A stretch of DNA of 64,000 nt, from the NCBI RefSeq assembly GCF_039812505.1, contig NZ_JBDIAQ010000006.1, forward strand, positions 1 to 64,000, written 5' to 3'. Both the position numbers and the translations under genes were made by a program. The DNA comes from Intrasporangium_A sp039812505 (GTDB lineage Bacteria; Actinomycetota; Actinomycetes; Actinomycetales; Dermatophilaceae). Shown one piece after another: positions 58,048 to 64,000 of this stretch (position 1 is its first letter; each line of letters begins with the position of its first letter). A model generated the notes under the pieces. That model was not told the origin of the DNA and did no database searches. It worked only from the letters and a program-made list of their open reading frames with translations.

Positions 58048-59003
58048 GGGTGGCTCCTCGGTGGGTCGGCGTGGTGGCGGGTCCAGTCGGGGTTCGCGAC
58101 GGCCGCGGGCGCGCGGCCGGACAGTACGGCGGTGACGCCCCGGGCCGCGTCGGCGTAGGTCAGGGCGGTGGCCCGGCGGGTCAGGCCCATCAGGTGTGGT
58201 GTCAGGACGACGTCGGGATGGTCGAACAACGGATGGTGCGCCGGCGGCTCGGGGTCGTAGACGTCGAGCCCGACCCCGCCGAGCCGCCCGCTGCGCAGCG
58301 CGTCGTACGCCGCGTCGAGGTCCACCAGCCCGCCCCGGCCGCAGTTGACCAGGACGGCTCCCGGCTTGACGCACGCCAGCCGCGTCGCGTCGACGACGTG
58401 GTGGTTCTGCGGGGTCAGCGGCAGGTGCAGGCTGATGACGTCGCTGTCGGCGAACACCTGCTCCAGGGTGGCCGGGAGCGCGGGCGGGGTGACCGGCGCG
58501 AACGGGTCGTGGGCCAGCACGCGCATGCCGAAGGCGTCGGCGAGGCGCGCGGTGGCGCGGCCGATGCGGCCGTGGCCGAGCAGCCCCATCGTCGCCCCCG
58601 ACAGGTCGCCGAGCGCCAGGCCGGACCGCTCGGACCACCGGCCCTCTCGGACCAGCTCGGTGCTGACCCGCAGCCGCTTGACCAGGGCCAGGGTCAGGGC
58701 CATGGCCCCCTCGGCGACCGCGTCGGTGCCCGTCCCGGGGGTGACGACGACCGGGATGCCCCGGGCAGTCGCGGCGGCCAGGTCGACCCGGTCGGTGCCG
58801 ACCCCGGTGCGGGCCAGCACCCGCAGGTGCGGCATGCGGCCCAGCAGGTCGGCGTCCACGAGCGGGTCCGCCCGTACGATCGCGCCGACCGCGGCGAGCA
58901 GGTCCGCAGGGCCGGGGTCGGGCACGAAGCGGCCGTCCTCGGGCAGGTACGGCACGACGAGGTCCGGGTCCACCTGCCCGATGCCCACGACGACCACGGT
59001 CAT
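58044..59003 (-). CDS. D-isomer-specific 2-hydroxyacid dehydrogenase
   Basis: 319 residues. NAD site MGLLGHGRIGRATARLADAF, substrate Arg in NCGRGGLVDLD, Glu in YDPEPPAHHPLF, and catalytic His in VLTPHLMGLT, the full set of the phosphoglycerate dehydrogenase family. It reduces or oxidises a 2-hydroxy/2-oxo acid. This enzyme is not part of the textbook inositol pathway. With the HpcH/HpaI-type aldolase before it, it could process a 2-oxo acid product. ATGA overlaps on both sides. Confidence 0.88.
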   Translation of the reverse strand: MTVVVVGIGQVDPDLVVPYLPEDGRFVPDPGPADLLAAVGAIVRADPLVDADLLGRMPHLRVLARTGVGTDRVDLAAATARGIPVVVTPGTGTDAVAEGAMALTLALVKRLRVSTELVREGRWSERSGLALGDLSGATMGLLGHGRIGRATARLADAFGMRVLAHDPFAPVTPPALPATLEQVFADSDVISLHLPLTPQNHHVVDATRLACVKPGAVLVNCGRGGLVDLDAAYDALRSGRLGGVGLDVYDPEPPAHHPLFDHPDVVLTPHLMGLTRRATALTYADAARGVTAVLSGRAPAAVANPDWTRHHADPPRSHP

Positions 59004-59794
59004 GACGGCCCTCGTCCAGCCTCGGCCAGCTCCCGGCGCAGCGCGGTCGCCAGCACGGTGGTGTCCGACCCGATCGCCACGAACTGCCAGCCGCGCTCGG
59101 CCCAGCGGCGGGCGGACGCGCCGTCTCCCACGAGCAGCCCCACGGCGGTCCCGTGCCGCTGTCCGGCCGCGAGGACGGCCTCGGTCGCCTCGACGAAGGC
59201 CGGTGCGCCGACCTGCCCGGGGACACCCAGGGCGTGGCTGAGGTCGCGCGGCCCGACGAACAGCACGTCGACCCCGTCGAGGGCGGCGATCGCGTCGACC
59301 TCGCGCAGGGCGCCGAGGGTCTCGACCTGGATGACGCCCAGCACCTGCTCGTCGGCCCGGTCCAGGGCGCCGGGGTCGAGCCCGAAGCGGCAGGCGCGGT
59401 TGTAGGTCGCGACGCCGCGCTCGCCCGAGGGCGGGTAGCGCATCGCGCGGACCGCCTGCTGTGCCATGGCGACCGAGTCGACACGGGGGAACATCACGCC
59501 CGTGGCCCCCTGGTCGAGGATGCGGCCGGCGCGGATCCGCTCGGTCGTCTCGGCCCGGACGATCGTGGGCACCCCGTAGGCCGCCGCGGCGGGGATGGTG
59601 CTGCGCAGCTGCTCCTCGCCGCCGCCCCCGTGCTCGAGGTCCAGCAGCAGCCAGTCGAGCCCGGCCGCGGCGCAGGCCTCGGCGACCAGCGACGAGGCTC
59701 CCCCGACGAAGGTGCCGAAGGTGGTCTCCCCGGCGGCCAGCCGAGCCTTGAGCCGGCCACGGTCCAGCGGGCCGGGCAGGTCGGTGGGCGTCAT
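59000..59794 (-). CDS. HpcH/HpaI-family class II aldolase
   Basis: 264 residues from ATG 59794, which overlaps the IolD stop (ATGA). Catalytic His in LLLDLEHGGGGEE, Arg in IVRAETTERI, metal Glu in VIQVETLGAL and Asp in FVGPRDLSHALG, as in 2,4-dihydroxyhept-2-ene-1,7-dioate aldolase and citrate lyase beta relatives. It cleaves a 4-hydroxy-2-oxo acid into pyruvate (or tartronate semialdehyde) and an aldehyde. Here it may replace IolJ in the operon; that is inference from position. Confidence 0.87.
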   Translation of the reverse strand: MTPTDLPGPLDRGRLKARLAAGETTFGTFVGGASSLVAEACAAAGLDWLLLDLEHGGGGEEQLRSTIPAAAAYGVPTIVRAETTERIRAGRILDQGATGVMFPRVDSVAMAQQAVRAMRYPPSGERGVATYNRACRFGLDPGALDRADEQVLGVIQVETLGALREVDAIAALDGVDVLFVGPRDLSHALGVPGQVGAPAFVEATEAVLAAGQRHGTAVGLLVGDGASARRWAERGWQFVAIGSDTTVLATALRRELAEAGRGPS

Positions 59795-61749
59795 CCGTAC
59801 CACCGCTGGGTCTGCAGCCCCTTCTCGTAGCCGGCCCGCGCCTGCCGGACGCTGTCGATCTCGCTCACCTCCGCCGGTGCGACGTCCCACCAGCACCCGG
59901 CCGCGGGCAGGTCGGCGTGCGGGACGACCGGCACGACGATGACCACCGGGCCCGGGTGGTCGCGGGTGTCCGCGAGGGCGGCCCGGACCTCGTCGGCGGT
60001 GGTGGCACGCACCGACCGGGCGCCCAGCCCGGCCGCGACCTGAGCCAGGTCGACCTCGAGGTAGTCCCCGGACAGCGGTGTCGCCCCAGCGCCCGACAGG
60101 TCGAGGCTCTCCGGCCGGTAGCGGAACTCGTTGCCGAACTCCCTTCCCACGGTGCCCATCTGGAGGCGATGGATCACCTGGTACCCCCGGTTCTCGGGAA
60201 CCACGATCGTGACCGCGGCCGCCTCCGCGCCGGCCGTGACGAGCTCGGTCGGGGCCATCAGGAAGGTGCCGTCACCGAGGAACGAGGTGACCCGATGGGC
60301 CGGGTCCGGGTCGGCGAGGCGGACCCCGATGGCGGCCGGGATCTCGTAGCCCATGCAGGAGAAGCCGAACTCCAGGTGGCAGTGCCGCCCGGCGGTGGCG
60401 TCCCACACCTTCAGCAGGTCCCCGGGCGGCCCGCCCGCGGCCGCGATGATCGTGTCCCCGGCCTCGGCGTGCTCCTGCAGCAGGCCGATCAGCTGCCCCT
60501 GGGTCAGGACCGCGTCCGTGTCGGGGATCACGTCGCTGCCGGTGCGGCGCAGCTCGGCGAGGTCGACGGGCCGGTCGGCGTCGAGCGCCGCGGCGCGCAC
60601 CGGCGCCCAGCGTGCCCGGGCCTCGCGGGTGCGCGCCTGCCAGGCTGCCGGTGCGGTGTGGCCGGCCAGTGCGTCGGCCAGTGCCTCGAGCGTGAGCCGG
60701 GCGTCGCCCTGGATGCTCGCGGCGCCGAGCCGGTCACCGTCGCGGGGGTCGATGTTGATGCTGGCGAACCGTACGTCCGGGTTGCCGAACAGCGACTGCG
60801 ACCCGGTGGCGAAGTCGGTCAGCCGCGAGCCGACGGTCAGCACGAGGTCGGCGTCCCGGGCGAGGTCGTTGGCGGCGGGGTTGCCCTCGAGGCCGATGCC
60901 GCCCAGCTGCCACCAGGCGGCCTGCTGGACCGCGCCCTTGCCGGCGAAGGTCTCCGCCACGGGCAGGCCGACCGTGCCGGCCAGCCGCTCCAGGGCCGCC
61001 GTGGCGTCGGAGTAGAGCACGCCGCCGCCGGCGATGACGACCGGCTGCCGGGCCGACCGCACCAGGTCCGCGACCGCGGCCACCTCGACCGGGTCGGGCA
61101 GGTGGCGCCGGATCGTCCAGTCGCGCGGCTCGAAGAACGCGGCGGGGAAGTCGTGGGCGTGCGACTGCACGTCCTGGGGCAGGCTGATGACCGCGGCACC
61201 GGTGTTGACCGGGTCGGTCAGCACGCGCATCGCCGCGGGCAGGGCGGTCAGCAGCTGCTCCGGACGGGTGATCCGGTCGAAGAACCGACAGACCGGGCGG
61301 AAGGCGTCGTTGACGCTGGCGTCCGCCTCGACGGGATGCTGCAGCTGCTGCAGGACGGGACCCTGCCGGCGGGTGGCGTAGGCGTCGCCGGGCAGCAGCA
61401 GCACGGGCAGCCGGTTGACGGTGGCCAGCCCGGCACCGGTGACCATGTTCAGGGCGCCCGGGCCGATGGAGGCCGTGACGGCCAGCGTGGCGTGCCGCCT
61501 GCTGGCCTTCGCGTACGCGGACGCGACGTGGACGAGGTTCTGCTCGTTGCGCCCCTGCACGAAGGGCAGGTGGTCGCGCAGCTGGTCCAGGGCCTGTCCG
61601 AGGCCGGCCACGTTGCCGTGCCCGAAGATGCCGAGCATCGCCGGGACGAGGCGACGGCGCTGCCCGTCGGCGACGCTGAACTGGCGGGCCAGGTACAGCG
61701 TCAGGGCCTGGGCGGTGGTCAGGCGGGTGGTTGCGTTGGGGGTGGTCAT
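59791..61749 (-). CDS. iolD: IolD: 3D-(3,5/4)-trihydroxycyclohexane-1,2-dione hydrolase
   Basis: 652 residues of the thiamine-diphosphate enzyme family. N-terminal Pyr domain: GIFGHGNVAGLGQAL, catalytic Glu in FVQGRNEQNLVHVA, and ASIGPGALNMVTGAG. C-terminal PP domain: GDGTFLMAPTELVTA with GDG and the N-containing turn in VPENRGYQVIHRLQ. The IolD-specific segment QHPVEADASVNDAFRPV is clear. It opens the ring of the inositol-derived dione. ATG 61749 has AGGGA upstream. 31 bases separate it from the aldehyde dehydrogenase gene. Confidence 0.92.
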   Translation of the reverse strand: MTTPNATTRLTTAQALTLYLARQFSVADGQRRRLVPAMLGIFGHGNVAGLGQALDQLRDHLPFVQGRNEQNLVHVASAYAKASRRHATLAVTASIGPGALNMVTGAGLATVNRLPVLLLPGDAYATRRQGPVLQQLQHPVEADASVNDAFRPVCRFFDRITRPEQLLTALPAAMRVLTDPVNTGAAVISLPQDVQSHAHDFPAAFFEPRDWTIRRHLPDPVEVAAVADLVRSARQPVVIAGGGVLYSDATAALERLAGTVGLPVAETFAGKGAVQQAAWWQLGGIGLEGNPAANDLARDADLVLTVGSRLTDFATGSQSLFGNPDVRFASINIDPRDGDRLGAASIQGDARLTLEALADALAGHTAPAAWQARTREARARWAPVRAAALDADRPVDLAELRRTGSDVIPDTDAVLTQGQLIGLLQEHAEAGDTIIAAAGGPPGDLLKVWDATAGRHCHLEFGFSCMGYEIPAAIGVRLADPDPAHRVTSFLGDGTFLMAPTELVTAGAEAAAVTIVVPENRGYQVIHRLQMGTVGREFGNEFRYRPESLDLSGAGATPLSGDYLEVDLAQVAAGLGARSVRATTADEVRAALADTRDHPGPVVIVVPVVPHADLPAAGCWWDVAPAEVSEIDSVRQARAGYEKGLQTQRWYG

Positions 61750-61780
61750 GGCTCGATCCCTTCGATGCGTCGGTCGGTGG

Positions 61781-63229
61781 TCACCAGGGCCGGCCGTGGA
61801 GGATGACCGTCTTGACCTCGGTCATCTCCTCCACCGCGGACCGGAAGCCCTCCTTGCCGATCCCGGAGGCCTTCAGTCCGCCGTACGGCATGAGGTCGGC
61901 GCGCCACAGCGGCGTCCAGTTGACGTGGATCACCCCGGCGTCGATGTCGCGGACGGCGCGGACCGCCCCCGACACGTCCGAGGTGAAGATCCCGGCCCCG
62001 AGGCCGTAGCCGGTGCCGTTGGCCTGCGCGATGGCGGCGGCCCAGTCCGGCGCCGTCGAGACCGCGACCGCCGGGCCGAAGAGCTCCTCCTGGGCCAGCG
62101 GCGAGTCGGGGTCGACTCCCGCGATCACGGCCGGGGACACCGTGGCACCGTCGAGGGTCCCCCCGGTCAGGACCGAGGCGCCCTGCGCGGTGGCGGACCG
62201 GATCGCGGAGTGGACCCGCTCGGCCTCGCCCGCGGTGATCAGGGTGCCCATCTGGCTGGTCTCCGCGGCGGGGTCGCCGACCCGGATGGCGGCCACCTTC
62301 GGCACCAGCGCGTCCAGGAAGTCCCCGTTGATCCGGGGGTGGGTGATGACCCGCTGGACCGAGATGCACACCTGTCCGGCGTTGACGTACCCGCCCAGGG
62401 CCACGGCGGCGGCGGCCGCCTCGATGTCGGCGTCCGGCAGCACCACCACCGGGCACGAGGCGCCCAGCTCGAGCGAGAGCTTCTTGACCCCGGCCAGCGA
62501 GGCGATCCGCCGGCCGGTCGCGGTGGACCCGGTGAACGAGATCTTGCGCACCCGCGGGTCGGACACCAGCGCGTCCCCGAGCGAGGCGCCCGGGCCGGTC
62601 AGGACGTTGAGCACGCCGTCGGGCAGGCCGGCGTCGAGGAACACCTGTGCGAGCAGCAGCGCGGTCAGGGGGGTGGTGCGGGCCGGTTTGAGGACCACCG
62701 CGTTGCCGGCCGCCAGGGCCGGCGCCACCTTGTGCAGGACCAGCAGCGAGGGGTAGTTGAACGGCGTGATCGCCACGACCACCCCGCACGGCTGCCGGAC
62801 CGTGAAGCCGAGCTTGTCCCGGCCGGTGCCCCGGTTGGCGTCCAGCGGGAGGGTGTCCCCGTAGAGCTGGGTGCCCTCGTACCCGGCGAGCCGGATCATG
62901 TCGGCGGCCCGGCCGACCTCGCCGCGGGCCTCGGTGATGGTCTTGCCGTTCTCGGCGCTGAGCACCCGGGCGATGTCCGCCACGCGTTGCTCGACCAGCG
63001 CCGCGGCCCGGCTCAGCACGTCCATGCGTGCGAACGCCGGGGTCTCGCGCCATACGATGGCGCCCCGTTCGGCGGCGGCCAGGGCGGCCTGCACGTCGGG
63101 CGCGCCCGCGACGGCGACCTCGCCCACGACGTGGCCGTCCCAGGGCGAGCGGACCGGCTCGGCGGCGCCGGAGGCGGCCGGGACCCACGCTCCGCCGATG
63201 AGCAGCCGGTCCGGGATCGTGATGTTCAC
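61781..63229 (-). CDS. NAD(P)-dependent aldehyde dehydrogenase, iolA-like position
   Basis: 482 residues from GTG 63229 (overlaps the upstream stop by GTGA). ALDH fold: cofactor segment VVVAITPFNYPSLLVLHKVA, FTGSTATGRRIA, general base Glu in LSLELGASCPVVV, catalytic Cys in NAGQVCISVQRV and Glu/Phe in QEELFGPAVAV. The Cys neighbourhood is closer to lactaldehyde/glyceraldehyde-type enzymes than to typical IolA (GQRCMA). Role in this operon probably oxidation of malonic or methylmalonic semialdehyde, or of a glyceraldehyde-like product. Confidence 0.85.
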   Translation of the reverse strand: MNITIPDRLLIGGAWVPAASGAAEPVRSPWDGHVVGEVAVAGAPDVQAALAAAERGAIVWRETPAFARMDVLSRAAALVEQRVADIARVLSAENGKTITEARGEVGRAADMIRLAGYEGTQLYGDTLPLDANRGTGRDKLGFTVRQPCGVVVAITPFNYPSLLVLHKVAPALAAGNAVVLKPARTTPLTALLLAQVFLDAGLPDGVLNVLTGPGASLGDALVSDPRVRKISFTGSTATGRRIASLAGVKKLSLELGASCPVVVLPDADIEAAAAAVALGGYVNAGQVCISVQRVITHPRINGDFLDALVPKVAAIRVGDPAAETSQMGTLITAGEAERVHSAIRSATAQGASVLTGGTLDGATVSPAVIAGVDPDSPLAQEELFGPAVAVSTAPDWAAAIAQANGTGYGLGAGIFTSDVSGAVRAVRDIDAGVIHVNWTPLWRADLMPYGGLKASGIGKEGFRSAVEEMTEVKTVILHGRPW

Positions 63230-64000
63230 AGGTTCACCCATCCTTCCGAGGTGATGGACTCGATGGCGGCTGCGGCGACCGTCGCGGCGCGCACCGCGTC
63301 GGCGAGCGTCGCGCCGGTCGGCGCGCCGCTGACGATGGACTGGAGCAGCCGCTCGGCCTCGATGACCTTCAGGTCGTCGTAGCTCATCGCGATGCCGGCG
63401 TCGGGCTGGAAGACGCCGAACTCCGCCAGGCCGGGACCGACCAGCAGCGTGGACCAGGCGGCGGACTGGAAGTCCTGGTCGAGGCACACCTGCAGCTCGC
63501 CCATCCGGCGGAAGTCCCAGGCGATCGCCCCGCTGCGCCCGTGGACGGCGAACCCGTACGCGTTCTGCTCGCCGACCGAGGCCCGGCTCGCCTCAAGCAC
63601 CCCGCGGGCACCGGACGCGAAACCCAGCAGCATCGAGACGTAGTCCTCGTTCTCCACCGCCTTGAGCGGCCCGCCCCCGCCGCGCGAGAAGTGCGATGCG
63701 GCGCCGGCGCCGGTGGGCCGCTCCGTGATGAACGTCGAGTCCTGGGCCAGCACCTTCGCGATGGGCCCGACCAGGTACTCGGCCAGGTCGATGCCGTGGG
63801 AGCCGAGGTCGCCGATGACGCCGCTGCCGGCCAGGGTGCGGGTGAACCGCCAGGTGTGCGCACCCTCGGGGTGGGCGGCATAGTCGCCCAGCATCTGGAA
63901 GCGGGCGTGGGTGACCTCGCCGATCCGGCCGGAGCGGACCAGCTCGCGGGCGTGCTCGACGGCGGGGGCGTTGCGGTAGTTGAACCCGACGGCCGACTGC
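63226..64000 (-). CDS. Gfo/Idh/MocA-family oxidoreductase (C-terminal part; runs past the window end)
   Basis: At least 257 residues; the frame is open through the last base of the window (AVGFNYRNAPAVEHARELVR at the edge), so the N-terminal Rossmann part is missing. The visible part includes IGEVTHARFQMLGDYA, then the second domain with SGVIGDLGSHGIDLAEYLVG, which has the catalytic DxxxH-type pair of inositol 2-dehydrogenase-like enzymes. Likely oxidises an inositol or amino-inositol to the inosose, the first step of the operon's pathway. It overlaps the aldehyde dehydrogenase gene by GTGA. Confidence 0.88.
   Translation of the reverse strand, partial: QSAVGFNYRNAPAVEHARELVRSGRIGEVTHARFQMLGDYAAHPEGAHTWRFTRTLAGSGVIGDLGSHGIDLAEYLVGPIAKVLAQDSTFITERPTGAGAASHFSRGGGGPLKAVENEDYVSMLLGFASGARGVLEASRASVGEQNAYGFAVHGRSGAIAWDFRRMGELQVCLDQDFQSAAWSTLLVGPGLAEFGVFQPDAGIAMSYDDLKVIEAERLLQSIVSGAPTGATLADAVRAATVAAAAIESITSEGWVNL

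Noticed and set aside
61781..63229. naming the aldehyde dehydrogenase iolA
   Set aside because: The catalytic-Cys context is not the typical methylmalonate-semialdehyde dehydrogenase one; only its position suggests iolA.
1..64000. tRNA, rRNA, transposase or prophage genes
   Set aside because: I looked for cloverleaf-like clusters and for transposase or integrase motifs and found none I could support.

Overview
The window is very GC-rich, with strong G/C bias at third codon positions, GTG starts, dense ATGA/GTGA gene overlaps and GGAGG-type ribosome binding sites. This points to a Gram-positive actinobacterium. Individual genes (SigB/F-type sigma factor, FHA-like regulator, cell-wall-binding repeat 2 protein, a c-di-AMP riboswitch ahead of a CHAP peptidase, an actinobacterial-style FadE) agree with that. 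An Intrasporangiaceae-like host is my guess only. No rRNA, tRNA, CRISPR array, transposase or integrase was recognised.

Layout. 1-1460: a decayed area with fragments of secreted-protein-like genes and an ArsR/SRPBCC pair broken by a nonsense codon, a downstream fusion and a probable frameshift. 1787-3772: a papain-like cysteine peptidase, a standalone copy of its C-terminal domain, and a chagasin-like inhibitor, all without signal peptides. 3827-7698: a polar amino-acid ABC transporter with a D-amino-acid dehydrogenase-like enzyme, divergent from a class V aminotransferase. 9048-16454: GH35 beta-galactosidase, acetyltransferase, NAD-binding protein, monoacylglycerol lipase-like protein, secreted SGNH esterase and a cell-wall-binding protein with a CRP-like upstream site. 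16643-26042: a three-part membrane fusion protein, AraC regulator, stress sigma factor, AI-2E family exporter, FadE and enoyl-CoA hydratase.

26378-33356: small secreted protein genes, then a divergent cassette. On the minus strand an exported 59-aa peptide ending NNWGWE, a lipoprotein, an adaptor, a MacB-like ATPase and permease, and a TrmB/LuxR-like regulator are translationally coupled or tightly packed. On the plus strand are an FHA-like/winged-helix regulator and a membrane protein. An 18-bp palindrome lies between them. This is the best candidate here for an undescribed peptide export or signalling system.

33692-39426: MFS transporter with its MarR regulator, an acyl-ACP-reductase-like enzyme, and a CopB-type copper ATPase with a CsoR-type operator. 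39481-40730: 21-nt tandem repeats on both sides of a small hydrolase, followed by a protein with serine at every third residue. 40826-48747: MMPL transporter with a two-component system and an 18-bp perfect palindrome upstream, then TetR, CocE-type hydrolase and a flavoprotein. 48830-56931: CHAP peptidase under a ydaO-type riboswitch, RelA/SpoT-domain synthetase, polymerase-ligase fusion, and a large secreted subtilase. 57172-64000: an inositol-type catabolic operon on the minus strand, cut by the window end.

One decamer, GGTATGCCGC, recurs far more often than base composition predicts, in genes, intergenic DNA and a terminator stem.
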